Source: Melieria omissa
Taxonomy: Eukaryota > Arthropoda > Insecta > Diptera > Ulidiidae
Length of the DNA stretch: 64,000 bases
Direction: 5' to 3'
Assembly: GCA_963971225.1 (NCBI GenBank)
Contig: OZ020268.1
Span: 50,394,404 to 50,458,403, forward strand
Shown here: positions 1-11,589 of the stretch, one piece after another
How the letters are laid out: each line of letters opens with the position of its first letter
Position numbering within the stretch: the stretch's first letter is position 1
Program-made: the position numbers and the translations under genes
Notes under the pieces: generated by a model
What the model was told of the DNA's origin: nothing
The model's database searches: none
The model's input: only the letters and a program-made list of their open reading frames with translations

Positions 1-2006
1 TTTCTCATTTGTTTGTGGTAGTTTTAACTTTTTTTTATTCATTTCAGTTTTCAAAATCCCAGGAATATGAATAGTTAAATTTTTGAAATTTTTTTATTAA
101 TTTTGTATTTGCCATTAAAATTGTTTTGCATTTTATTTGATTTTTGTGAGGTTTTGTTAAATCAGACAATCTTCCGGCAACTAACATTTATGGTGATTAC
201 TTTTCATATATTTTTTTGTTTCTTTCTTGCTTTTGTACATTGCAAAAGATTTTGCTAAAAAAAAATTATTTTCCATTTAAATTGCTGCACTTGAAAAATT
301 CGTAGAATAGTCCATTAACTGAAATGCATTTTTGCCGGTTTCAATATTTTTTTTTTAGTTCTGAACACATTTTCTTACATTTTGTATTTTCCATTTGAAT
401 TTCCAAATGTTTGCTAGAGATTTAGTAAATACTGGAAATTGTTCGTTGACAAAAGTCCAAAGCAAATAGTTTTTTGTAACTTTTTAATTATTTGTTGTGC
501 TTTAAAAGTTACAAAAATGAACTATTTGGACCTTAAATTTGTTCCCAATGTCCTTTTGAGTTTTAAATAATTTTTTAACTGCTAAATGAGCTTCATTTTG
601 TAGAGTTTAATGTATCCAATTCGTCAGATTTGGAGTATTTAAAAAAAAATGTTCTATGTTATTATTGAGATTGAAAGTTTCGATTCGACTAGATGAGGTT
701 AAGTTGCTGAGGAAATATGCAATACCAGCTTCACTTTCAATCGGAGTTCTTAAAAAAACCCCTTGTGAGTGTCTTCATACAGGTGTAAGAATGTTAAACT
801 TTCCTAACCTGGATTCAAGGTTGGACCCAAGTGATCTCTCAGTGGAAGTGTATGTCGTACACAACCTTTCAATAACCTAACCTGGATTCAGTCAATAAAC
901 CAATTCAACTTCTTAGAAAATTAAACAGGTTCAATAGATCAGTTTCCGCTGCGTTGCTCAGATCAGACAGGAAACCAATCTAATTTAGCAAGATTACTGT
1001 CAAACGACTCCAATCTGCATTCTTGCTTAAAAATAAACATAAAATAAAGGGCAGCTTAGTGCTAAGTACGAAGAATTGAAGTATTACTGTGTATTACTAG
1101 TTCAGCTGCCTTTCATATAACGTAGATCTCTGGATGAAAAATTGCTACAAAGGTCCGGAAGCTTAAATAATTTCTGAACTTTAAATGCTTCAAAAAAAGA
1201 GCCCAGCTTCCATACCAATTTGACTGACTTTGGGAATTTGTAATGCATTTGCTTATTTATTTACTTACTCCTTCAAAAAGCTTCCAAATTCTTGTACTAT
1301 AGTTGAAAATAAGCTTTGTTATAAAGGGATATAGAAAGCTTCGATTTGTTGTAATTTGTTTGCCATTTTTGTCCAAAATGACTAATTTCTCTGCATTAAG
1401 TGAAACATTTTCCTTATGCTATAAAGTTATTAGGCAGTTCGAATGACTAAACAAAGCGCTTTTGTTCTTCCATCTATTAACACCGATGACTGCTTCAAGG
1501 CAGCCTTCTTCTACTTAGTTCCGCTCTTGAACATATGATATTTCCTGCATTATTGACTACAGACAACCTTAAAGAATATATACTCATTTCTCAGGGTCAT
1601 TATTGTCCAAGCTGGTGTCACCCTTCAGAGTAGCTTTTGCTATACTTATTGCTTACTTTCACCTCAAACACAAACATTTGCTTACTCAGTGTTCTTTAAA
1701 ATTGACCACCTTCAACGCCTGCATCTGCCGATTTTATTGCGCAGTAATTCTTTTGCGCGCTTACGGCATCGAATTATGCAAATTACATTGGGAACTACAA
1801 CTATTTCTTTCTCATTTCTCATTTGCTGTTAAATTAGAAAATCCCAGTTTATACTGTCCTCTACAATTAGACAAATGACTGCAAGGCTGTTAGCACAACT
1901 TGGCCGCAACTAATAGAAGTTTTCAGCACAAAATGGCCGCCACAAAGGCGCATTGGCTGTGGGATCTTCGATTGAAAGAAAAAATATTGCACGCCAACTG
2001 AAGAAC
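1..2006. other. AT-rich intergenic DNA, no gene recognised
   Basis: Long T and A runs, short unrelated open frames with no coding codon bias. Around 640-900 lies a piece ending in the TAACCTAACC-like tract that also terminates LINE fragments elsewhere in the window, so part of it is probably old LINE 3' sequence. No splice-bounded coding exon was seen. Confidence 0.6.
455..531. repeat. imperfect inverted repeat, about 28-bp arms
   Basis: The left arm starts GTCCAAAGCAAATAG and the right arm ends GAACTATTTGGAC. The arms are reverse complements with a few mismatches around a short AT loop. It could be a transcribed hairpin or the remnant of a small inverted-repeat element. Confidence 0.5.
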
Positions 2007-2290
2007 TAGGTAGTAGGTAGGTAGGTTGCAGTGGCTACCTCTTTATGGGACACACTTAGGCCTCTATATGGGACCATCATTGTGATACCACAAATTGCAC
2101 CCGTTTAAAATATGTAACATTTTCCTTTCACACTTGGCGGTTTTGCCATTGCCTGCCAAGAGCGCAGGCTCTGTAATTCATCTGATTCATGTGATAGAAA
2201 TGGATGAGTGTTTCACCAGCTCGAGCTAGGAAACGAACCTAGGGCCTCTGGTGTGAGAAGCCAGCGCACTACTCACTCAACTATCAAAGT
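2007..2290 (-). mobile_element. tRNA-derived SINE with a LINE-like 3' tail
   Basis: Read on the minus strand, the head (about 2290-2210) is tRNA-like. It has an A-box-like TAGTTGAGTGAGTAGTGCGC, an anticodon-arm-like segment and a B box GGTTCGTTTCC. A unique body follows, then a tail containing GTGGTATCACAATG and GGCCTAAGTGTGTCC, ending in repeated CCTAC. The tail resembles the 3' ends of the LINE RNase H fragments in this window (for example 22270-22335), as expected for a SINE mobilised by a partner LINE. The tRNA part is not a functional tRNA gene. Confidence 0.7.
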
Positions 2291-2543
2291 TGTCCATACT
2301 TGTAGATTGCACAATATTTGTACGCAGTTGTGTGTGAATGTTTTCCGCAATTATTAATTTTTTTAAATTAAACAATTTTTAAATGTTAATTTGTTTGTCC
2401 TTTTAGCTCCGCTTTGAAGCCGCCAAAATGCAGCGAGAGACGTGTCCATTGTGAAAACGTCGACTACATTCCATTTTCATAGAATTGCAATAAAACTTTT
2501 TCAAGTGCATTTCTGAACTTTAAGCGTACAACTTTAATGTTGA

Positions 2544-2837
2544 TTGCTTTTCGCTGTGGGTCTGAGCTGCGCGTGCGTTCGTGGGCTGACTGGCTGTTGC
2601 ATTGTTGGTCGGTTAAATGCGTTGCGAGTGTGCTTCATTAGTTTGTCCAAACACGACCAGACTGCCTTGAAGAAGTCATCATCACGACTGCACTCGCACA
2701 CACAGTCCAAAGGCAGCAAAAAGGCGGCAACAGCCACCACCAACACCACAGCATCTGTGCTCCAAGCGGCCCTGGCGGGCTGTACAAGCACAAGAAGTAT
2801 TGGCAATATTTTGCAGCCGTTTACGCCACAACACTGA
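2544..2837 (+). other. possible small coding segment, unrecognised
   Basis: Open frame of 97 codons in a locally GC-richer block (about 2540-3200). The C-terminal two thirds (from SLSKHDQTALKK to ILQPFTPQH) uses codons typical of fly coding sequence, is rich in Ser, Thr, Lys and Ala, and ends at TGA. The first 30 residues are Cys-rich and look less natural, so if real this may be a terminal exon entered near the AG at about 2640. No family recognised. CA-rich regulatory DNA is an equally good explanation. Confidence 0.2.
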
Positions 2838-3507
2838 CAACAGCAACACCAGCGACCGCAACAACAGCAACACATTGCAACGATGGCGCGAGCAACCGCC
2901 AGCGTAGCGCATGCGAAATGGCAAAGCGTTGTCGGTGCCAGCACATCGCACAAGTGCAGCAAACTTGCACTGGCAGTCAGTCAGAGCGACATATGGTCAG
3001 TACACATTCCCACAGTGTCAATTAAATTTCACACTCTGCCGCCGCTGTGTGTTGGCTGTTTGTTGCAATGCTATTGGCATTCGTTCCACCTTTAAGCCTG
3101 CGGTGCGGGTGTACTACGCCCAAACATCTGCGTATCAGTTGCTTGCAATTGTCTTTGTTTTTGCTTTTCGTTGCTATCTTTCACGCTGTGCCACACGTGC
3201 ATCGCGCTCAGCGACAATGTGACTGAAATTGCCATTTTTTTCTATTTTCGTCTTCGTACGTGTTGTTATGTTTCCACTTGAATTCATTTAATATTACATA
3301 GAATGACCGCATTGATTGCAAATGAGTGAGTGCTCTTGTTGCCATAATTTGGACGAATATGTCTAATAATTTGTTGTTGTGATTAAGAACATTCATTGCT
3401 GCAAGTGTTGAAAAAATGTTTATAAATTCAGAATAAACTTTTTTTGGCGCAAATAATGGATTAAACCAATAGAAGACCAACTCGTACCTATATGTATGCT
3501 TCATAAT
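2838..3507. other. intergenic DNA, GC-rich then AT-rich, no gene
   Basis: 2838-3220 continues the GC-richer block with CAACAA/CAGCAA runs, which make short spurious frames on both strands. 3220-3507 is AT-rich. Nothing with splice-bounded coding character was found. Confidence 0.5.
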
Positions 3508-4215
3508 TTAGGTTAGGTTGAAGTGGCAGTCTTCTTAGGGAGGTGACTTAAGCACAAAAGAATGATGCTTTGTGATATCACACTGGAATGAAGTGACTCT
3601 CTCTTTTACGGCTCTGAGAGAGTTGAAGGTTGGTGAAGCTAATGTAAAACGAAGGACCTACATATTACAGTCTTCTCTAGGCCAGACACTGAGATTGACA
3701 CTTCTTCGAAGCGACAATCATGACAGAAGTATCTGTTTTAGGTCTCGTCTTAGGTCTTCTTCAATTCAGGGACGCACATTATCACATAAAGTGGAGAAAA
3801 TTTTCTTCTTTGGAACGACAACCACAACAGAAGTCGTTGTATGGCAACTCTTGTCTCTCAGAGTGTCTCTCAATTATGAGTCTTTCAGCGTGTGTCCCAA
3901 GTGAGCACAGCAATTACTAAACAGTGAGCACAGCACCCTCTATGTTGATTAAATTCCGGTTAGGTCTCGTCCTGGGTCTTCTTCGATTCTGGGACGCACA
4001 TTAACACATAAAGCGCAAAACCGTTTCTTCTTCTTCGGCACGACAACCATGACAGAAGTGGTTGTGTTGCAACCCTAGTCTTTCAGCGTGTCTGCTCACT
4101 ATGCAGTAAGCACAGCAACTACTATGCAGTAGGTATAGCAATCACTATGTAGTGGAGGCAGCAACCACTAGCAGTGAGCGCAATCACTAAAGCACAGGAA
4201 TCAGAATGCTAAAAG
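3508..4215. repeat. LINE 3' tail remnant followed by a degenerate tandem duplication
   Basis: 3508-3600 carries GGTTAGGTTGAAGTGGCAG and a TGTGATATCACA-like stretch, which is the reverse complement of LINE 3' tails seen elsewhere. Two diverged copies of a unit follow, at about 3735-3860 and 3957-4085. They share GGTCTCGTC, TCTTCTTC, GGGACGCACATTA and ACGACAACCA. A run of related CAGTGAGCACAGCAA/CACTATGCAGTA phrases extends to about 4200. Confidence 0.55.
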
Positions 4216-4343
4216 GATTCCAGTCTAGATTGAATTGATCTTTCTGTTTAGCGATGGCTAGATTTGTCCAGCAATGCTTAAGGTGTGTTCTTCGACCCCA
4301 AAAATGGTTGGCGTCTTCAACATAGCATTGCTTGAATATATAT

Positions 4344-4590
4344 CTGTGGTCAAAAGCAATAACCGTCTAAGTCGAAAATTGCTGTTTCGAGCAATCTCGT
4401 TTTAAAATTTTAGCGCGTAGTGTTATGAATTCGCATTATGGGAATGCGAATAGGTTTTTATTAAAACTTTTTTTATTTTAAAGTTACCCCGATTTTACAC
4501 AAACGTAATGCACAGTCAAGGGAACGTGGTGGCATTCATAACTCAATTTCTTCTTGAGTCGACTTAAGCGGTTATTGCTTTTGACCACAG
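4344..4590. mobile_element. 247-bp MITE with TIRs, TATA flanks
   Basis: The left end CTGTGGTCAAAAGCAATAAC is matched by its reverse complement at the right end (GTTATTGCTTTTGACCACAG), and homology continues inward through CTTAAG-like sequence. Both ends are flanked by TATAT, compatible with TA target-site duplication as in the Tc1/mariner superfamily. There is no coding capacity. Confidence 0.7.
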
Positions 4591-6602
4591 ATATATAAAC
4601 GATGAACGGTGACCCGTGACCCACATGTATAAAAAATTATAGTAGAAACACCAGCAAGTGACTTCATTGCTGCCTAGATATCTGAGTGCTTAAACGTCGG
4701 CGAAATGGGTAATGAAAATTCAGTGGAGTCGATTGGGGTGTGTCGTTCATTCTCTCAAGTAACTAATAACGAAGTGTGAACTACTTATAAATATTGAACG
4801 ATACAAACGGCCAAGTCCAAAGAACAGAAATAGGAGGAATATAAGTAACAAAAAGAAGAAGGAAAGGGATTAGGAATTAGTTTTTGGATCCACAGATCAC
4901 TAGACACTACGTTATGCTAAACATATCGTAAATCTTTATGAGAGATACATTTAGAGGCTTGAATGGCCAATGCATCTCTGCTTACATTTTCTTGTCGTCT
5001 TTAACTGTTCAGTGTCTTAACTTCAGATTCAACGAAGTCAGGCTTCTTCTACTTTGTCCGTTTACGAGCGTCATGGACTTTTTTCTTTCTTTGTTGTTGT
5101 CCGCCACCTTTGCATTAAACTCTCTTCGACTTTGCTCGCCTTTGGCTGATGTTTCTTTCATATCGTTTAGTAACTCGTACAGCTCTTGGAGCATCTGAAT
5201 ACGAAAATTGTTTGTGTTTCTTTTTAATAAAACGCATCTGAAAAACTTGTGCTTTCTCTTGCAACCTTCACTAATTTCAAGGTCTGTCAACAATGAATAG
5301 AGAGTCGAGAGGGGCCTGTTAGCTGTTGTCTTTTTTAGTAAATGTGGATGTTCTCGTTATGTAAATGTATGGTCATTGCTTCAACACATCACCAAAAGTG
5401 TCTCTGTTCACTCTTTCTCATCAACTACCTGTTCAGACCCAACAAAGACAAGGATTCTTCTGCTTGATTCATTAACTGGCGGCATAAAAATATGCTACAT
5501 AGATTTGCTACTCAAAGAACTGAAATTGCTGCTGAGCCATAAAAATGTTCATGTTTTAATGTATACTTCAAGGCATTCGGCCTTCTATCAGTGCGCCATT
5601 TCCGGCTTTCACTGCACCGTCGCTCAACATCGATGGCTTTCACTTATCTCTAACCACATCGTCACCACTCAATCAATGCTTCCCATATAATCAGCTCAAA
5701 CAAAAAAACATGTCTAACTGTTATGTATGTTCACGGCTGACACTTCACGCACTCAGCTGCGGTTATCTTTGTCTGCGCAATTAACAACTTTTACAAAGTG
5801 CAATGTTTTGCTCGACTAAATGTTTACCATTTATGTGCATTGCAACGACTTTAACAAAGCAACGAGTACAAGAATTTTATTTATATATTGATGTATGTAT
5901 GTATGTATGTGTATATGTATTTCATTTATTTGTCGCTGGCTTCACATGCCAGTCGTGTGTCTCTTTACGCCGCTAACTAAACATAAATTTCAATTCGTTT
6001 TGAGTTTCATACGACGAATGGCGCTAAGTGCATGTGTATGTGCGTGTCTATGTGTACAGAGCGAATCGATTTCAGTTTAATGCGAATCCAACGTTCAGCT
6101 TCGACTTGTGTATTGATGAATTCCATCTTCTCTAATAACCAGTCAGTGCGGCGTTGCTAGTGACGCGTTTAGAATTGCATTATTTTAATATGAACTGTTT
6201 TTTTCGCTTCGTTTCATTGTTGATATTGTTGTAACTAGTGGTAATTGGATTTAATGCACTCAAACGCACATTGCATCGGATTTTCCGCACATGTTTAGCT
6301 ACACATATGTGCACCTAAAGTGTGTCTTCCAAGAAGCGACACAGATTTCCAGTGAATTTTGCGGCTTGGAATTTATTTATTGATGCAAAACCCAAAAAAT
6401 ACCAAATATCCAATTGTGAAATTTCTTCAGCTAAAACTACTGTATTCCATTTGCAATAAATGGCCCCAATGTGTTGCGGAATCTGTTGATTTTATATTCG
6501 GAAGGAATTTGTCTGTATGAATTATGTTGGATTCGCATGTGAGACTTAAAATCATCTCTGATAGCACTGAGCAACAGCCAAAATTTTTCCGAGTTCTAGT
6601 AA
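4591..6602. other. intergenic DNA, no gene recognised
   Basis: Mixed AT-rich sequence with ATGTATGT microsatellites near 5890-5920. Short frames occur on both strands (for example 4938-5293) but have no splice context or coding bias. Nothing further can be supported. Confidence 0.5.
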
Positions 6603-7850
6603 ACTTTTTCTAAAGGATTTTTGGACGCTGATCACAACTGCGTACTTAGTTTTTTGATTGTTTGAGCGGTTTGTAAGTTATTGGTTGGTTTTTGCTAGGA
6701 GGTGTTTTCCACGTTTTTTCATCTTTGAATTTTTATTGCATTTATAATATGTTGAAAAACACGATAATTTTTTTATGACACAACAACAAATCCTCAAGCT
6801 ATAATTTTGATCATAGCCAATTTCGATTGGTCAAGGGTTAACATGGCTATGGCCCTTCAAAGTTCAATTTTCGCGAATTTTTCATAAAAATTCATTTAAA
6901 ATCGATGTTGCAATTTTCAAAAAGGAGTTAGTGTGCAATGTATAGTGTAAGGTTGTAACTTAAACTTATAGAACAGATTTTTTTTATTGTATGTGTCGTT
7001 CTCTGCCTATGCTCATTAGAGTGTAAATGCGACTTCATCTTCTGAACACGTGTTTGTATTGAAATCTCCTAATGCTTTTCGCATCATTGATGAAAGTAGC
7101 TAAAGTATTTTCGCAAGCGTCAATATTTGTCTTTTCAAGGGCATTAACAAAATTTGAATTGGTTCATTACTGTAGGAGCTATTCTAAAAAGAGTTGCATC
7201 ACACAAGTAAAAATCTCAGCCACACACACTTAGCACACTACTTGCTGTTTTTCCATATTTCATTGCGACATATTTTTAGGGCGCAAAAAAATCAAAATCA
7301 AAGCTGACAATTTTATGAAGTAAGGGCATTTGATGAATGTGAGCATTTTCATACCGCTGCCTAAAATTGTGCTCCGATATTATAGCTCAAAAGTAAATCC
7401 TTGCTTTTGTTGCTGAATTTATCAATGGAGAACTTACATATTTGTACACATACTCTATTACAAACATCGTATTTCAAAAATGTCTTTTTTAATTGAAAGC
7501 CCCAACATTCTTCTTTCACTATATGACAATATATATTTTTTGTAAGAAAAATTCTTTTGTGTATTCGCAATCTTGCAAAGTAACTGAAAATTTGACTTTG
7601 CAAATGAATAATTCTTACAAATTTGAACCGATTTTAATGTTTTAAATTTTAAATACATAGTTAGAGTATTGTTAATCTATGTTAAAATGGCATTTTAGAC
7701 TTCAGGTTTGTAGGAGCTGCATGCGTATAATGGTCAAAAAACATGGAAAACGCCCTCCGAGCAAAACCATCAATATTTCATAAGCCGCTCAAACAATCAA
7801 AAAACTAAGTACGCAGTTGTCATCAGCGTCCAAAAATCCTTTAGAAAAGT
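6603..7850. mobile_element. 1.25-kb non-autonomous DNA element with about 120-bp TIRs
   Basis: The left terminus has CTAAAGGATTTTTGGACGCT, TGCGTACTTAGTTTTTTGA and TTGTTTGAGCGG. The right terminus (7735-7850) carries the reverse complements of all these in mirror order. TIRs are imperfect over about 120 bp, the interior is AT-rich and non-coding, and the flanks both carry GTA-like triplets. The superfamily cannot be assigned from termini alone. Confidence 0.75.
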
Positions 7851-7899
7851 ATGGTTTGATTTCAGAAAAAAAAAATAATGTCGATTTTGTTGCTCTGTG

Positions 7900-8800
7900 T
7901 AGTTGATCTACTTAATATTATGATAGTAGTTCCTCAATAGTTCTTCCTTTTTAAGACTGGTTGATGAAAAGTTCAATGGGAACCAGAAGAACGAGGAGGT
8001 GAGTGTCTTTACATTTTTGGTGATAATTGAGTGACTAAGTATCCAGTGTGGGTGAACTCTATTTGGTTGAAGAGCTTAGTTGACAATTTATGGATAATTT
8101 TGGCAATTGTTTTGACTTCCTAAAAGTATCGCTAGTTATTCTTAGCATTAATTTGATGGTTGTTGGCTAATATCGACTAATCACACAACTCGCTGCGGGA
8201 TTTCTTGACTTTTTTAAAGACATAACCGGTGTATTTTCTTGGATTTATTTTGTTTCAGAATTGAATTGATAGTCAAAACCTAATATCGACTAATTGAAAA
8301 AAAGACATTTTTGTTAGATATGTTTGACTTTATTATTTTTAAAGCTAAGCTGATGGTTGATGACTTAATCGGGTAAACCACACACCTTGCTCAGAGATTT
8401 CTTAAAATTCTTAGAGACAAAATCGGTAGATATTCTTGACTTTATTTTGTTTAAAGCTAAGCTGATGGTTGGCGATTAAATTCGATAAACTGGATACCTC
8501 TTTGAGCGATTTCTTAACTTTCTGAGAGACATAATCGTTAGATATTCCTGAATTTATTTTGTTTTCAAGCTAATCTGATGGTTGGCGATAAAATTCGATG
8601 ACGTTGGGCGATTTCTTAACTTTCTGAGAGACAGAATCTTAGATATTCCTGACTTTATTTATCTGCGGAGCAGGCAAATTTTGGCAAAACACACAACTCG
8701 CTGAGGGATTTCTTAGCTTTCTGAAGGACAAGAGACCCTCTATTCTTGACTTTCTGAAGGACAATCGCCCTCTACTCTTGACTTTCTGAAAAACTGTAAA
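7900..8800. repeat. degenerate tandem repeat field, unit about 120 bp
   Basis: Recurrent phrases GGGATTTCTTGACTTT, GAGACATAATCGTTAGATA, TTCTTGACTTTATTTTG and AGCTGATGGTTGGCGAT recur in the same order from about 8150 to 8650. Shorter 30-bp repeats of CTTGACTTTCTGAAGGACAA follow to 8790. Copies differ by substitutions and indels, as in an old minisatellite. Confidence 0.6.
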
Positions 8801-9309
8801 AAACAAACATTCGAGAGCAAAATTCATTATAGTTTTATATTTCCTCACTCTTATCAAACTAACTCATTCGATTGCAATCTCACACTAATCAAACGCCACT
8901 AAATGATCCACTTTTCACTTGCTCGCAATCAATACACTTAAAGCCAACTTTGTTGCTTATGTTATTGTCGCAAAAGCTTTGCATTAAGTCATTGACCAGA
9001 GCGCAACCAGATCATTTAAAAAGTAAGAACCACTCGTTCAGTGCGGCAACTTTGTGCTGCCATCGTAAGCGCTAAAATGCTCGTAAGCAGAAATGGTTCT
9101 CCGCTTTGAAATCGTTCAGACACCGGCAACTTATATGGCAACAGTGCAACAACAAAATGCAGTTCACTGACCCAAAAAGTGGCGGATACACTGAGCTGAA
9201 AATAAAAAATGACAAACTGTTGCACACATGAATGGAACGTAAGCGCAGCTGAGCTATTTTTGCAATGTTTTGACAACTGCTCAATTCTACATAACTGTAT
9301 ACATACATA
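8801..9309. other. unique intergenic DNA
   Basis: A somewhat more GC-balanced stretch ending in a CATACATACA microsatellite directly next to the palindromic transposon. No gene seen. Confidence 0.5.
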
Positions 9310-9766
9310 CAGTTGCGGTCAAAATAATAGTAGTACGCGTACAACGAAAAGAAAATTAAGAAAAAATAATCTGCTTTTTTTTACAAATATTTATTTTGTA
9401 TTTTTTTTAACAAGTTATATGTGTTAACAATGCAATCATAAAAGAAAACTTAAGAATTAAACTCAGTTTGGTTTGATTTAAATTAAATGCGTCAAAAGCT
9501 CCAAAATATGGACGGTCAAAAAAATAGTAGTTCGCTTTACTTTCATAAAAATGAAGCAAAAATTGTGTTTCATTTTAAAAGATTTAGTGGTTAAATAGTA
9601 ATAACGTAATTTTTCTTCAAATTAATATTTAGTTGCGTGACTGTTGTTTGACTATTACTGCAGCACAGAGCCGATGCATTGAAATAACCAAATTTTCATA
9701 TCTTTCTCTAGGGGCGTGGTCTACTGCTTCTCAAAGTTGATTATTATTTAAAAGATTATTGTGAGC

Positions 9767-9913
9767 ATCTGCTCTCTTCACGTCACACCACAAATTTTTA
9801 ATTATATTGAAGTCTGGTGATTGTGCGAGCCATTCCATAACCCTAATCCTGCTTTTGCGAAGCTCCTTTCATGCGACCTTGCTTGTATGCTTTCGGTTAT
9901 AATCCTGTTGGAA
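9767..9913 (-). pseudogene. mirror copy of the Tc1-like transposase fragment
   Basis: Reverse complement of the right-arm fragment, within the left arm of the palindrome. It reads the same EWLAQSPDF-type block on the minus strand with small differences. Position is approximate, inferred from arm symmetry. Confidence 0.7.
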
Positions 9914-9940
9914 GATCCAAAGCATTGGCGTTTTTTCACG

Positions 9941-10256
9941 GACATACGGTAGCACGATTTCCCGCAAGATTCGTACACATACACATCGATCCATCGTTTT
10001 CTTGATCAAATAAATAGCGCCACCCCCATACAACGTAAGACATGCTCAATAAATAAATGCATGTCTTACGTTTTATGGAGGTGGCGCTATTTATTTGACA
10101 TACGGTAGCACGATTTCCTGCAAGATTCGTACACATACACATCGATCCATCGTTTTCTTGATCAAATAAATAGCGCCACCTCCATAAAACGTAAGACATG
10201 CTGAATAAATAAATGCATGTCCTACGTTTTATGGAGTGGCGCTATTTATTTGATCA
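9941..10256. repeat. about 158-bp direct duplication at the palindrome centre
   Basis: Two direct copies (about 9941-10098 and 10099-10256) each run from ACATACGGTAGCACGATTTC through ATAGCGCCACC to an inverted TGGCGCTATTTATT. Each copy contains its own small hairpin around the GTAAGACATGC/GCATGTC(T/C)TAC pairing. The copies differ at few positions. This makes the centre asymmetric. Confidence 0.75.
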
Positions 10257-10345
10257 AGAAAACGATGGATCGATGTGTATGTGTACGAATTTTGCAGGAA
10301 ATCGTGCTACCGTATGTCAGTGAAAAAACGCCAATGCTTTGGGTC

Positions 10346-10492
10346 TTCCAACAGGATTATAACCTAAAGCATACAAGAAAGGTCGCATGAAAGGAGCTTC
10401 GCAAAAGCAGGATTAGGGTTATGGAATGGCTCGCACAATCACCAGACTTCAATATAATTAAAAATTTGTGGTGTGACGTGAAGAGAGCAGTT
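10346..10492 (+). pseudogene. Tc1-like transposase C-terminal fragment (broken)
   Basis: A 49-codon frame starting FQQDYNLKHT contains a stop after VA and then continues with RVMEWLAQSPDF and NLWCDVKRAV, the hallmark C-terminal block of Tc1 transposases. The QQD aspartate (second residue of the DDE/D triad in this family) is present. The position usually occupied by glutamate in the family's NPIENLW block is lysine (NIIKNLW). With an internal stop, a changed catalytic residue and no N-terminal half, it is inactive. A mirror copy lies on the minus strand of the left arm. Confidence 0.85.
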
Positions 10493-10949
10493 GCTCACAA
10501 TAATCTTTTAAATAATAATCAACTTTGAGAAGCAGTAGACCACGCCCCTAGAGAAAGATATGAAAATTTGGTTATTTCAATGCATCGGCTCTGTGCTGCA
10601 GTAATAGTCAAACAACAGTCACGCAACTAAATATTAATTTGAAGAAAAATTACGTTATTACTATTTAACCACTAAATCTTTTAAAATGAAACACAATTTT
10701 TGCTTCATTTTTATGAAAGTAAAGCGAACTACTATTTTTTTGACCGTCCATATTTTGGAGCTTTTGACGCATTTAATTTAAATCAAACCAAACTGAGTTT
10801 AATTCTTAAGTTTTCTTTTATGATTGCATTGTTAACACATATAACTTGTTAAAAAAAATACAAAATAAATATTTGTAAAAAAAAGCAGATTATTTTTTCT
10901 TAATTTTCTTTTCGTTGTATGCGTACTACTATTATTTTGACCGCAGCTG

Positions 10950-11585
10950 TATGTATAATAAAAATGTATGTATGTAGGTGGCTGTAAAGAAGTTGGTTGC
11001 TAGTAGCAATTAAGAAGCTTGACGTATACAACTTGGCGTTTTATTGAAATAGGCCACTCAACGAGCATTTGCGACATTGAAGTGTGCTTTCAACTGTGTC
11101 ACAAACTGTTGCCACATGACTAGTTGATAATTCATGGTTTCATTATACATAAATATATTTACATGTATCGAAATAGCAGACATTGTATTTACCTATTTTC
11201 GTTCAATCTGTATAATAGACATTTGTCAAATATCTATTTACTTAAAACGTGTTGCATTTGCTTAAAAACATTTATAAAAACCGAAATCAATCCGATTATT
11301 CGAATTTTATACAAATATTCTATAATAAACATGCATTGCATTTGCTTACAAAATATTTTTAGAACCCGAAATGAGTTCGATTATTCGAATTTTATATAAA
11401 TATTCTATAATAAGCATGCAGAAAAACAACCAATAAAGCACAGTGACTGATATTCTTTTTGCACAGAAAACCTGTCTTTGACGTTGTATGCATTTTGCGA
11501 CGAATATCTGTAACCTTCGGTATAGAATTGAAAATTTGAATTGAAAATTTAAATTAAAAAATTGAATTGAAAATTTAGTTCGATG
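10950..11585. other. AT-rich intergenic DNA with a two-copy tandem repeat
   Basis: Two adjacent copies of an about 87-bp unit lie near 11247-11422, sharing TTGCATTTGCTTA, CGATTATTCGAATTTTATA and AAATATTCTATAATAA. No gene recognised. Short ORFs here are AT-driven. Confidence 0.5.
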
Positions 11586-11589
11586 GCAG

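Larger units (their letters stand above)
9310..10949. mobile_element. palindromic (foldback) Tc1-like element, 1640 bp
   Basis: The terminus CAGTTGCGGTCAAAATAATA at 9310 is mirrored at 10949 (ending TATTATTTTGACCGCAGCTG), and each end is flanked by TA, the Tc1/mariner target site. The arms are near-perfect reverse complements over more than 700 bp, so the whole element can fold into a hairpin. Each arm carries a 3' fragment of a Tc1-type transposase, with none of the 5' half. The structure looks like two truncated copies joined tail to tail. It cannot encode an active transposase and must have moved in trans or formed in place. Confidence 0.9.
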
